This document shows, piece by piece, positions 54,271 through 63,159 of a DNA stretch of 64,000 nt (its first letter is position 1; every line of letters begins with the position of its first letter). This stretch comes from Aurantimonas coralicida DSM 14790. GTDB lineage: Bacteria > Pseudomonadota > Alphaproteobacteria > Rhizobiales > Rhizobiaceae. The notes under the pieces were generated by a model that ran no database searches, was not told the origin of the DNA, and saw only the letters and a program-made list of their open reading frames with translations. The translations under genes were made by a program, and so were the position numbers. The DNA is taken from positions 248,001-312,000 of the forward strand of contig NZ_ATXK01000002.1 of assembly GCF_000421645.1 (NCBI RefSeq), in the 5' to 3' direction.

Positions 54271-55425
54271 TCATTCCGCCGGTTCGGAATCCTCGGCCAG
54301 TTCCTGTTCCGCCTCGATCGCCGGCTGGCGGGTGAAGCCCTTGATGCCGGCATGCTGATTGCGGTCGCGCTCGATCTCCACCGGCGAGGTGGCATAGGCG
54401 GTGATCAGCTCCGACAGCGAGCGCAGCGCGTGCATGTGGATGCGCTCGTAGCCGTGCGAGGCATCGACGCCGAAGGTGATGAGGGCGGTGCGCACGTCGT
54501 GGCCGGCCTCGATCGCCGAGGCCGAATCCGAGCGGTAGAACTTGAAGATGTCCTTCTGGTAGCTGATGTCCTCGTCGATGCAGAGCCGCACCAGCTTCTT
54601 GGTCAGATGGAAGTCGAACGGGCCGGACTGGTCGGACATGCCGATGGTCACGCCGAATTCCGACGAGTTCTGGCCGGGCGCCGAGGTGCCGTTGTCGACG
54701 GCGATCATCGAGGCGACGTCGGGGGTGAGGATCGAGGCGGCGCCGACGCCCACCTCCTCGGCGATGGTGAACAGCCAGTGGATGTCCACCGGCGTCGACA
54801 CGCCCTCGCGCTCCATCGCCTCGATCGCCGCCAGCATCACCGCGACGCCGGCCTTGTTGTCGAGATGGCGGGAGACGATGAAGCCGTTTTCCATGAATTC
54901 GGGCTGCGGATCGATGGCGACCGTGTCGCCGATCTCGATCTTCAGCTTGTCGAGCTCCTCGCGATTGCGCGACAGCGCGTCGACGCGCATTTCGACATAG
55001 TCCCAGCCCACCGGCATGGTGTCGATTTCCATGTTGTAGGTATGGCCCGAGGCCTTCAGCGGCAGGATGGTGCCGCGATAGGTGCCGGCCTCTGTGAACA
55101 GCGTCGCGCGGGCGCCTTCGGCAAAGCGCGCCGACCACATGCCGATCGGCACCAGTTCCAGCCGGCCATTGTCCTTGAGCTGCTTCACCTGGGCGCCGAG
55201 CGTGTCGAGATGGCTGACGATGGCGCGGGCCGAGGCCCGGCGCGAGCCCTGGCGGACGGCCGAGATGGCGCCGCGGCGGGTCAGCTCGGCGGTCAGGCCG
55301 AGGCGCTCCAGCTCCTTGGCGACATGGCGCACGATGGTGTCCGTGTAACCGGTCGGACTGGGGATGGTGAGCAGCGCCTTGAGCTGGTCCGTCAGATACT
55401 GGGCATCGATGGCAAGCCGCGGCAC
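54271..55425 (-). CDS. M42-family peptidase of the N-acetylglutaminylglutamine amide (NAGGN) operon
   Basis: A 384-residue M42 metallopeptidase. Metal-binding and active-site residues are visible at SHLDTLG, LDNKAGVAV (bridging Asp), TIAEEVGVGAA (catalytic and metal Glu) and the C-terminal MHALRSL His. It starts at GTG 55425, overlapping the ngg stop as TAGTG. In genomes with asnO-ngg this gene is commonly third. It probably turns over or matures the dipeptide osmolyte; the exact reaction is not established. Confidence 0.85.
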   Translation of the reverse strand: MPRLAIDAQYLTDQLKALLTIPSPTGYTDTIVRHVAKELERLGLTAELTRRGAISAVRQGSRRASARAIVSHLDTLGAQVKQLKDNGRLELVPIGMWSARFAEGARATLFTEAGTYRGTILPLKASGHTYNMEIDTMPVGWDYVEMRVDALSRNREELDKLKIEIGDTVAIDPQPEFMENGFIVSRHLDNKAGVAVMLAAIEAMEREGVSTPVDIHWLFTIAEEVGVGAASILTPDVASMIAVDNGTSAPGQNSSEFGVTIGMSDQSGPFDFHLTKKLVRLCIDEDISYQKDIFKFYRSDSASAIEAGHDVRTALITFGVDASHGYERIHMHALRSLSELITAYATSPVEIERDRNQHAGIKGFTRQPAIEAEQELAEDSEPAE

Positions 55426-57236
55426 TATTCGTCCTTCCGTGATTTCTGCTGCTGATTCCTGGCTGCGCGCACTGAAAACGGTATCGACAGGGGAAACAAG
55501 AGGTCGATGAAACGCTCGGCCGTCGGCTGCGGCTCGTGATTGGCCAGACCCGGCCGCTCATTGGCCTCGATGAAGACGTAGTCGGGGCGGCGCGGATCCT
55601 TGACCATCAGGTCGATGCCGGTCACCGGGATCTCGATCGCGCGGGCCGCCGCGATGGCCGCCTGGACCAGCGTCGGATGCACCTCGCCGGTGACGTCGTG
55701 GATGGTCCCGCCAGTGTGCAGATTGGCCGTCTTGCGCACGGCGATCCATTCGCCCTTGGGCAGGACGGAATCCATGTCGTAGCCGGCATTCTTCACGCAG
55801 CGCGCCGTCTCGGCGTCGTCGGGAATGCGGCTTTCGCCGCCGGTGGCGGCCGCGCGGCGTCGCGACAGATGCTCGATCAGCTCGCGCACGCTGGAGCGGC
55901 CGTCGCCGGTGATGTGCGGCGGCCGGCGCAGCGCGGCGGCCACCAGCCGGTAGTCGATGACGATGAGCCGCAGATCCTCGCCGTTGAAGCAGGCCTCCAG
56001 CAGCACCCGGTCGGATTGCTGGCGGGCCGCCGCTATGGCGGTCTTCGCGTCCTCCAGATTGTCGATGCCGACGGCGATGCCACGGCCCTGTTCGCCGCGC
56101 GCCGGCTTCACCACGATGCTGCTATGGGTCTCGATGAAGGCGGCGATGGCCTCGTCGCCGACATCCGCGTCCATCTGTTCGGGCACCTTGACGCCGGCCG
56201 CCTCGACGGTGCGCCGGGTGACCGACTTGTCGTCGCAGATCGACATGGCGATGGCGGAGGTGAGCTCCGACAGGCTCTCGCGGCAATGGATCGTGCGACC
56301 GCCCTGGGTCAGGCGGAAGAAGCCGCCCGGCGCGTCGGTGACCTCGGCATGGATGCCGCGCCGCCGGGCCTCGTCGACGATGATCCGGGCGTAGGGATTG
56401 AGATGGTCGTAATCGTCGTCGGTGCCGGTGAACAGCTTCTCGTTGATCTCGTTCTTGCGCTTCACGGCGAAATACGGGACCCGGTAGAAGCCGAGCTTGT
56501 CGTAGAGGGCGATCGCCTTGTCGTTGTCGTGCATCACCGACAGATCCATGAAGGCGCATTCGCGCGCCTGGAAATGCTCGGCGAGGCGCCGCACCAGCGC
56601 TTCGCCGATGCCGGGCTGGGTGGCCTGCGGATCGACGGCCAGGCACCAGAGCGAGGAGCCGTTCTCCGGGTCGTTGAACGCGCGGCGATTGTGGACGCCG
56701 GTGACGGTGCCGATGATCGCGCCGGTGGTCTCGTCCTCTGCAACGAAATAGGTCAGCGCCCGGTTGTCGCGGTTCGACCAGAAGAAGCCGGGATGCACCT
56801 GCACCATGCCGCGGCTCTGGTAGATGCGGTTGACCTCGTTGGCATCCTGTTCCGACGACATGCGGCGGATGAAATAGCCGCGCGGCCGGCGCGGATCGCT
56901 GCGATAGGTCGCGAGATCCAGCCGGTAGGTGTGGGACGGGTCGAGAAAGATCTCCTGCGGCGCGTGGCTGAGCAGGACATGGGGATCGCGCACATAGAAG
57001 GCGATGTCGCGCCGCGCCGTGCCTTCCTCGCGCAGGCTGCTGACCAGTTCCTTGGGATCGTCGAAGGTCTGGCCGAAGACCAGCCGGCCCCAGCCGCAAT
57101 CGAGAATGGCGTTTTCCTGCGCCTGGTAGGCGGCACCGCCCGGCTGGTTGATCGGCGGTTTCATGCCGTCGCGATGCATCCGCCGCAGGCGGTGCTTGTC
57201 GACCCCGTGCTGCTGCTTGTCTCTCATGTCGGCCAT
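55425..57236 (-). CDS. ngg: N-acetylglutaminylglutamine synthetase (GNAT + ATP-grasp)
   Basis: A 603-residue bifunctional enzyme. The N-terminal half (about 110-290) is a GNAT acetyltransferase with the acetyl-CoA region VDPQATQPGIGEALVRR, and the C-terminal half is an ATP-grasp ligase with KPARGEQGRGIAVG and DYVFIEANERPGL. In Sinorhizobium this type of enzyme joins and acetylates two glutamines as the first step to the osmoprotectant NAGGN. It begins eight bases after asnO ends. Confidence 0.9.
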   Translation of the reverse strand: MADMRDKQQHGVDKHRLRRMHRDGMKPPINQPGGAAYQAQENAILDCGWGRLVFGQTFDDPKELVSSLREEGTARRDIAFYVRDPHVLLSHAPQEIFLDPSHTYRLDLATYRSDPRRPRGYFIRRMSSEQDANEVNRIYQSRGMVQVHPGFFWSNRDNRALTYFVAEDETTGAIIGTVTGVHNRRAFNDPENGSSLWCLAVDPQATQPGIGEALVRRLAEHFQARECAFMDLSVMHDNDKAIALYDKLGFYRVPYFAVKRKNEINEKLFTGTDDDYDHLNPYARIIVDEARRRGIHAEVTDAPGGFFRLTQGGRTIHCRESLSELTSAIAMSICDDKSVTRRTVEAAGVKVPEQMDADVGDEAIAAFIETHSSIVVKPARGEQGRGIAVGIDNLEDAKTAIAAARQQSDRVLLEACFNGEDLRLIVIDYRLVAAALRRPPHITGDGRSSVRELIEHLSRRRAAATGGESRIPDDAETARCVKNAGYDMDSVLPKGEWIAVRKTANLHTGGTIHDVTGEVHPTLVQAAIAAARAIEIPVTGIDLMVKDPRRPDYVFIEANERPGLANHEPQPTAERFIDLLFPLSIPFSVRAARNQQQKSRKDE

Positions 57237-57243
57237 GGCGCGA

Positions 57244-59019
57244 TCACAGCTCCTGCTGCTGAAGCCACATTTCCAGAAGCGCGACCTGCCAGAGTTCCGA
57301 GCCGCGCAGCGGCGTGATGTGGTCCGCCGGATTGGCGAACAGCGTGTCGAGATAGTCGTCGCGGAACAGGCCGCGCGAACGGGCGCTGTCGGAGCGCAGC
57401 GTGTCCTGCACCATGTCGAGATAGGGGCCGGAGATGTATTTGAGCTGCGGGACCGGGAAATAGCCCTTCTTGCGGTCGATCACCTCGGACGGGACGACCT
57501 GCCGGGCGACTTCCTTGAGGACGCCCTTGCCCTCCTGCTTGAGCTTCTCCTCGGCCGGCACGCGCGCGGCCAGCTCGACCAGCTCGTGGTCGAGGAACGG
57601 CACCCGCGCCTCCAGGCCCCAGGCCATGGTCATGTTGTCGACGCGCTTGACCGGATCGTCCACCAGCATGATGTGGGCGTCGACCCGCAGCGCCTTGTCG
57701 ACCGGGTTGGTGGCGCCGGCCATGGCGAAATGGCGCTCGACGAATTCGCGGCTGACGTCGCTCTCGGCGTGCCATTCCGGCGAGATTTGCCGGCGCAGCG
57801 TCTCGTCGGAGCGGTCGAAGAAGGCGCGGCTGTAGGCGGCCAGCGGATCCTTGGCGCCGACCATCGGCGGGTACCAGTGATAGCCGCCGAAGATCTCGTC
57901 GGCGCCCTGGCCCGACTGGACCACCTTGATGTGCTTGGAGACCTCGCGCGACAGGAGGTAGAAGCCAACATTGTCGTAGGAGACCATCGGCTCCGACATC
58001 GCGGCGATGGTGCCGGGCAGATGCTCCATCAGCTCCGAGCCCGGCACGAAGATCTTGTGGTGCTCGGTGCCGTAGTGATTGGCGATCAGGTCGGAGAACT
58101 CGAACTCGTTGCCGACTTCGCCATTGGCGTCCTCGAAGCCGATCGAGAAGGTGTTGAGGTCCTTCTGGCCGGCCTCGGCGAGGAGCCCGACGATCAGCGA
58201 GGAATCGACGCCGCCCGACAGCAGCACGCCGACCGGCACGTCGGCGACCATGCGGCGCGCGACGGCGGTCTTCAGCGACTCCATGACGAGGTCGCGCCAG
58301 TCGTTGGAGGACAGCTTCTCGTCGCCCGGCAGGGGTGCGAAGTTCGGCGCCCAGAACATCTCGTCGCTGTAGCTGCCGTCGGCCTCGATCAGCCGCGTCG
58401 TCGCCGGCGGCAGCTTGCGCACGCCCTTGACGATGGTCAGCGGCGGCGGCACCACCGCGTGAAACGTCATGTAGTGGTGCAGCGCCTCGCGGTCGATCGA
58501 GGTGTCGACGTCGCCGGTGCGCAGGATCGCCTGCAGCGACGAGCCGACATAGAGGCGCTTGTCGTTCTGCGAGAGATAGAGCGGCTTGATGCCGAAGCGG
58601 TCGCGGGCGAGCAGCACCCGGCCGGTCTCGCGCTCGTGCAGGACGAAGGCGAACATGCCGTGGAAGCGCTTGACGCAGTCGCGGCCCCAGGCGTGGTACG
58701 CCTTCAGGATCACCTCGGTGTCGCCATGGGAGAAGAAGCGGTAGCCCTTGCCCTCCAGCTCCTGGCGCAGTTCCGGATAATTGTAGATGCAGCCGTTGAA
58801 GGCGATGGTCAGGCCGAGATCGGGGTCGACCATCGGCTGCTCGGCCTTCTCGCTCAGATCGATGATCTTCAGCCGGCGGTGGCCGAGGCCGACCCGACCG
58901 CGCACCACCTGGCCGGAGCCGTCGGGGCCGCGGCGCTCGAGGCAGGCGGACATTCTGGAAATGCGTTCCGGCGACGCCGAATTTCCGTCAAACCGGATCT
59001 CACCGCAAATTCCGCACAT
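57244..59019 (-). CDS. asnO: Asparagine synthase-type amidotransferase of NAGGN synthesis
   Basis: A 591-residue protein with an N-terminal class II glutamine amidotransferase domain, catalytic Cys2 in MCGICGEIRFDG, and a C-terminal asparagine synthase-like domain with the PP-loop LLSGGVDSSL. It would amidate N-acetylglutaminylglutamine to NAGGN, an osmoprotectant made under salt stress. ATG 59019 is required to put Cys2 at the N-terminus, and GGAGG precedes it. It is the first gene of the operon. Confidence 0.9.
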   Translation of the reverse strand: MCGICGEIRFDGNSASPERISRMSACLERRGPDGSGQVVRGRVGLGHRRLKIIDLSEKAEQPMVDPDLGLTIAFNGCIYNYPELRQELEGKGYRFFSHGDTEVILKAYHAWGRDCVKRFHGMFAFVLHERETGRVLLARDRFGIKPLYLSQNDKRLYVGSSLQAILRTGDVDTSIDREALHHYMTFHAVVPPPLTIVKGVRKLPPATTRLIEADGSYSDEMFWAPNFAPLPGDEKLSSNDWRDLVMESLKTAVARRMVADVPVGVLLSGGVDSSLIVGLLAEAGQKDLNTFSIGFEDANGEVGNEFEFSDLIANHYGTEHHKIFVPGSELMEHLPGTIAAMSEPMVSYDNVGFYLLSREVSKHIKVVQSGQGADEIFGGYHWYPPMVGAKDPLAAYSRAFFDRSDETLRRQISPEWHAESDVSREFVERHFAMAGATNPVDKALRVDAHIMLVDDPVKRVDNMTMAWGLEARVPFLDHELVELAARVPAEEKLKQEGKGVLKEVARQVVPSEVIDRKKGYFPVPQLKYISGPYLDMVQDTLRSDSARSRGLFRDDYLDTLFANPADHITPLRGSELWQVALLEMWLQQQEL

Positions 59020-59175
59020 GTCGCCTCCAGAGCCTGTCTCGTCGTCGTGGCGCCCGCCTGCGATGCGGCCGGACGCTCGGGTGAAACGGGCATATAGGCC
59101 GCGCCGGCCGGACATGAACCGAAGCGGCCGAGTTTTTGCCGCGGTGCAGCGAGATCGCGCCGCGGCAGGCCGCCC

Positions 59176-60222
59176 TCAGGGCCGCAGGAAGACCTTGCCG
59201 CGGTTCATGCCTTCGAGAGCCCCGGCGAGCCGGTCCGGCGCCTCGGCGAGCGGAATGGTCTCGGCGACATCGGTCTTCCAGGCACCGCTGATGAAGCGTT
59301 TCTGCACTTCGGTGAAGGCTTCGACGCGCTGCTCGGGCGTCGCGCGGCCGAGCCATTCGGTCAGCCAGAAGCCCTCGATGACCTTCTTCATGAAGACCAT
59401 CTGGCCCAGCGCCGGCAGGCGGGGCGCCTCCTGCGAGAGCTTGCCGTAGATCACCCAGTGCGACCCGGCCGGCATGGCCGAGAAGATCGTTGCCGAGTGA
59501 TTGTCCGCCACGGCGTCCAGCAGCATCTTCGGCTGGTTCTGCTTCATCGCCTGCAGGAGCATGTCCTCGAAATCCTCCCGGGCGGTGTTGAGCACCGTGC
59601 CCGCGCCGAGGCCTTCCAGCGTGCTGCGATGCTCCTCGCGTCGCACGACCGCGATGGCGTGCATGCCCAGGTCGCGGGCAAGCGAGGCCATCAGCTTGCA
59701 AAGCTGGCTGGCGCCGGCGGTCATCACGAAGGAATTCGCACCGTGCTCCTTGGCCAGATGCACCATGGCCCAGGCGCTGAGCGGATTGACGATCAGCGCC
59801 GCGGCATCCTCGTCGCGCATCTGCGGGGCCAGCGGCACGACCGCACCGGCATCGGTGAGGGCATATTGCGCCCAGGCGCCGGTCCCGGTGCGCGCCACCG
59901 AGACGGCGACACGCTGGCCGACCAGCTTGGCCGCCGCCGGGTCCTCGCCGGCCGCCACGACCTCGCCCATCGCCTCGAAGCCGGCGGCGACACCCTTGCG
60001 CCGCGGCTGTCCGTATTCGCCCTTGATGTAGTGGAGATCGGACGGGTTGATGTTGGCAAGGCCGATGCGGACCAGCGCCTGCCGGCCTTCCGGCTTCGGC
60101 ACGGCGATCTCCTCCAGCGAGACCCAGTCCTTCAGGTCCTCGATGGTCGGGCCTTCGGCGGTGCCGGAATAGCCGTCATATTTGAGGACGAGCGCCTGCA
60201 TCGTATCGGGAATGGCGGACAT
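59176..60222 (-). CDS. MDR-family zinc-free oxidoreductase
   Basis: A 348-residue medium-chain dehydrogenase/reductase. The GroES-like start is followed by the cofactor domain (TAGASQLCKLMASLARDLGMHAIAVVRR). Zinc-binding cysteines of alcohol dehydrogenases are absent, so this is a quinone-reductase-like or enoyl-reductase-like NADPH enzyme. Substrate unknown. It lies 78 bases downstream of a second MDR gene on the same strand. Confidence 0.85.
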   Translation of the reverse strand: MSAIPDTMQALVLKYDGYSGTAEGPTIEDLKDWVSLEEIAVPKPEGRQALVRIGLANINPSDLHYIKGEYGQPRRKGVAAGFEAMGEVVAAGEDPAAAKLVGQRVAVSVARTGTGAWAQYALTDAGAVVPLAPQMRDEDAAALIVNPLSAWAMVHLAKEHGANSFVMTAGASQLCKLMASLARDLGMHAIAVVRREEHRSTLEGLGAGTVLNTAREDFEDMLLQAMKQNQPKMLLDAVADNHSATIFSAMPAGSHWVIYGKLSQEAPRLPALGQMVFMKKVIEGFWLTEWLGRATPEQRVEAFTEVQKRFISGAWKTDVAETIPLAEAPDRLAGALEGMNRGKVFLRP

Positions 60223-60300
60223 GGATGTCTCCGGAAACGGGATGTCTCGTGTGCGAACGCGTGACCGGGCCGTCGGTTTCGGCCCGGCGGAGGCTGCATC

Positions 60301-61269
60301 TTACGGAACGAGGACGATCTTGCCGGTGGTCTGGCGGTCGTGCATGCGGCGCAGGACATCGGCGGCATCGGCGAGCTTCGCCCGTTCCGAGACATGCGGG
60401 CGGACGCTGCCGTTGACGGCCCAGCCCATCAGCTCGCGCATATTGTCGGCGAAGACCTCCGGCTCCTTGCGGGTGAAGGAGCCCCAGAACACGCCGACGA
60501 GGCTGTAGCCCTTCACCAGGGCAAGATTGACCGGGAGTTTCGGGATGGTGCCGGAGGCAAAGCCAATGACCAGTAACCGGCCGTTCCAGGCCATCGACCG
60601 GGCCAGCGCGTCGAAGGCCTCGCCGCCGACGGGGTCGAAGGCGACATCGACGCCGGCGCCGTCTGTCAGCCGCTTGATGTCGCCGCGCAGATCCTCGTAG
60701 CCGATCGCCTCGTCGGCACCCTCGGCCCTGGCCAGCGCCTGCTTTTCGGCCGACGAGGCGACGGCGATCACCCGCGCGCCCATGGTCTTGCCGATCTGGA
60801 TGGCGGCAAGGCCCGTGGCGCCGGCCGCGCCGAGGACGAGCAGCGTCTCGCCGGGTTTGAGGTCGGCACGCTGCTTCAGCGCGTGATGGGCGGTGCCGTA
60901 GCCGCAGACGAGGGCGCAGGCGATTTCGGCATCGAACCCGTCGGGCAGGGGCATGGCCGCGGCCTCGTCCACGGCGACCCTTTCGGCAAAGGCGCCGAGC
61001 TGCATCGAGGCGACGACCCGGTCGCCGACCTTCAGCCGCGTCACGTCGGGGCCGACCGCGACGACGGTGCCAGCGCTTTCCATACCCGGGATGAACGGCA
61101 CATCGGGCTTGGCCTGATACAGTCCCTGGACGAGCAGGCCGTCCGGATAGTTCACGCCGACCGCCTCGGCCTCGATGACGACCTCCCGGCCCGTGGGCGA
61201 CGGTTCGTCGACATCCTTGTAGACGAGGTTTTCGATCGGACCGAAGTCTTCGCAGACGATGGCTTTCAT
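60301..61269 (-). CDS. NADPH:quinone oxidoreductase family protein
   Basis: A 322-residue MDR protein with the QOR signatures VGVNYPDGLLVQGLYQ, PGMESAGTVVAVG and the cofactor loop VLGAAGATGLAAIQIGKTMGARVIAV. It lacks the catalytic-zinc cysteines. It may act with the neighbouring acyl-CoA dehydrogenase in lipid or aromatic acid metabolism, as these families are often adjacent in Rhizobiales; that link is an inference. Confidence 0.88.
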   Translation of the reverse strand: MKAIVCEDFGPIENLVYKDVDEPSPTGREVVIEAEAVGVNYPDGLLVQGLYQAKPDVPFIPGMESAGTVVAVGPDVTRLKVGDRVVASMQLGAFAERVAVDEAAAMPLPDGFDAEIACALVCGYGTAHHALKQRADLKPGETLLVLGAAGATGLAAIQIGKTMGARVIAVASSAEKQALARAEGADEAIGYEDLRGDIKRLTDGAGVDVAFDPVGGEAFDALARSMAWNGRLLVIGFASGTIPKLPVNLALVKGYSLVGVFWGSFTRKEPEVFADNMRELMGWAVNGSVRPHVSERAKLADAADVLRRMHDRQTTGKIVLVP

Positions 61270-61350
61270 GGAAGTTCCTAAGGGCTTGCGGCCGGCGCCG
61301 TCACGGCATCGCGGTTGCGCGAGGGCTGCGCAGACGGGGCCGGCAGGGTT

Positions 61351-61566
61351 TCAGGACAGGCGTTCGGCGATCCACAGCTTGATCAGCGCCTGGCGGGTCA
61401 CGCCGAGGCGCCGGGCCTGCTGGTCGAGACCCGTCACGACCCAGGCGGGGAAGTCGACATTGACGCGCCGGGTTTCGACATTGGGCCGCCGGGCCTTCGA
61501 CCAGTCGATCTGGTCGCTCACATCCTCGCCGGCGTCGAATGCCGCATCGAGATCATGCGCTTTCAT
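61351..61566 (-). CDS. brnA: BrnA-type antitoxin
   Basis: A 71-residue antitoxin with a ribbon-helix-helix DNA-binding domain at its C-terminus: RRVNVDFPAWVVTGLDQQARRLGVTRQALIKLWIAERL. The N-terminal part should neutralise BrnT. Its start overlaps the end of brnT by 14 bases, the toxin-first order typical of this system. It likely represses the operon by binding the palindrome upstream. Confidence 0.85.
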   Translation of the reverse strand: MKAHDLDAAFDAGEDVSDQIDWSKARRPNVETRRVNVDFPAWVVTGLDQQARRLGVTRQALIKLWIAERLS

Positions 61567-61816
61567 AGAATGCGACCTCCTGTTGTCTGGCCCGCCGCAC
61601 GGAAATCAGCCGGACCCTGCCGGTGCGAACGGCATAGATGGCCGCCCAGTGTTTCTCGCCGATCCGGCCAATCGCCAGGAAGCGGGGTTCGTCATCGGTG
61701 CGGGCTGGCGCCTCGATCATCCACGGATCGTCCCAGATGCGCTGGGCGTCCTCGAAGTCGATACCGTGCTTGGCCTTGTTCGCCGTGCTCTTGTTCGGAT
61801 CGTACTCGAACTGCAT
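61553..61816 (-). CDS. brnT: BrnT-type ribonuclease toxin
   Basis: An 87-residue RelE-fold toxin. FEYDPNKSTANKAKHGIDFEDAQRIWDD and LISVRRARQQEVAFYE are typical of BrnT, with the family RxxR-E arrangement near the C-terminus. It would cleave RNA and stop translation when free of BrnA. The pair is inserted between an acyl-CoA dehydrogenase gene and an oxidoreductase gene, all on the minus strand. Confidence 0.88.
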   Translation of the reverse strand: MQFEYDPNKSTANKAKHGIDFEDAQRIWDDPWMIEAPARTDDEPRFLAIGRIGEKHWAAIYAVRTGRVRLISVRRARQQEVAFYESA

Positions 61817-61826
61817 GGGTCATATT

Positions 61827-61854
61827 GGTATGGAAACGGCGCAATTTCCATACC
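61827..61854. promoter_or_regulatory. BrnTA operator: perfect 10-bp inverted repeat
   Basis: GGTATGGAAA and TTTCCATACC are exact complements separated by eight bases, ten bases upstream of the brnT start. BrnTA modules are autoregulated by the antitoxin, so this dyad is the probable binding site. Confidence 0.75.
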
Positions 61855-61908
61855 TTTCCACCATGCTGACCGAGGCGGCCTGACCGCCCCGGTCTCGCTG
61901 ATCCGGCG

Positions 61909-63159
61909 TTAGACCTTCTGTTGGGTGTGCTTGGCCAGTTCCCAGCGCGCCACCTGACGGCGGTGCACGGCGTCGGGGCCGTCGGCAAGCCGCAGGGTGC
62001 GGACATGGGTCCACATGCGGGCCAGCGGCGTGTCCTGGGAAATGCCTTCGCCGCCGAACATCTGCACCGCCTCGTCGATCACCGACAGGGCGACGTTGGG
62101 GGCGACGACCTTGATCTGGCTGATCCAGGGCGCGGCGGCCCGCTGGTCGCCCTGGTCCATCATCCAGGCCGCCTTCAGGCAGAGCAGGCGTGCCATCTCG
62201 ATGTCCATGCGGCACTTGGCGATGATGTCGTAATTGGCGCCGAGCTGGGCCAGCGGCTTGCCAAAGGCCTCGCGGCGCAGCGACCGGGCGCACATCATCT
62301 CCAGCGCCGCCTCGGCATGGCCGATGGCGCGCATGCAATGGTGGATGCGGCCGGGTCCGAGCCGGCCCTGGGCCACTTCGAAACCGCGGCCTTCCTCCAG
62401 GATCATTGCCGATTTCGGCACCCGCACGTCGGTGAAGCGGATATGCATGTGGCCATGCGGCGCGTCGTCGTCGCCATAGACGGTCATGGCGCGCAGGATC
62501 TCGATGCCCGGCGTGTCGGCCGGCACCAGGATCATCGAATGGCGCTTGTGCTTGGGCAGCTCGTCGCCGCCGGTCTTGACCATGACGATGTAGATCTCGC
62601 AGCGCGGATCGCCGGCGCCGGACGACCACCATTTCTCGCCGTTCAGCACGTAATCGTCGCCGTCGGCGACGCAGGGCATCGACACGTTGGTTGCGTCGGA
62701 GGAGGCGACATCCGGCTCGGTCATCAGATAGGCCGAGCGGATCTCGCCATCGAGCAGGCGGGGCAGCCACGGCGCCTGCTGCTCGGGCGTGCAATAGCGC
62801 TCGAAGACTTCCATGTTGCCGGTGTCGGGGGCCGAGCAGTTGAAGGTCTCGGCGCCCAGATGCGTCTTGCCCATCTCCTCGGCGAGATAGGCGTATTCGA
62901 CGGTGGACAGGCCGTAGCCGCGCTCGGAATCCGTCAGCCAGAAATTCCACAGCTTGCGGCTCTTGGCCGTCGCCTTCAGCCCTTCGAGGATTTCCTTCTG
63001 GCGCGCCGTATAGACCCAGCGGCCTTCCTTCGGCACCTCGGCGAGGAATTCCTCGCCGGCCGGCGTGATCTCGTTGCGCACCATGTCGCGCACCGCCGCA
63101 TGGATCGGCTTCAGCCGCTCGGTCATGCCCAGCGCCATCGCGCCGTTCTGTTGGTTCAT
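61909..63159 (-). CDS. Acyl-CoA dehydrogenase family protein
   Basis: A 416-residue flavoprotein. AYLMTEPDVASSDATNV is the FAD/substrate block, and the C-terminal domain has RSLRREAFGKPLAQLGANYDIIAKCRMDIEMAR and EAVQMFGGEGISQDTPLA. It resembles the ACAD10/11-like branch more than short-chain enzymes, so the acyl substrate is uncertain. It overlaps the TetR gene by four bases and is probably controlled by it. Confidence 0.9.
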   Translation of the reverse strand: MNQQNGAMALGMTERLKPIHAAVRDMVRNEITPAGEEFLAEVPKEGRWVYTARQKEILEGLKATAKSRKLWNFWLTDSERGYGLSTVEYAYLAEEMGKTHLGAETFNCSAPDTGNMEVFERYCTPEQQAPWLPRLLDGEIRSAYLMTEPDVASSDATNVSMPCVADGDDYVLNGEKWWSSGAGDPRCEIYIVMVKTGGDELPKHKRHSMILVPADTPGIEILRAMTVYGDDDAPHGHMHIRFTDVRVPKSAMILEEGRGFEVAQGRLGPGRIHHCMRAIGHAEAALEMMCARSLRREAFGKPLAQLGANYDIIAKCRMDIEMARLLCLKAAWMMDQGDQRAAAPWISQIKVVAPNVALSVIDEAVQMFGGEGISQDTPLARMWTHVRTLRLADGPDAVHRRQVARWELAKHTQQKV

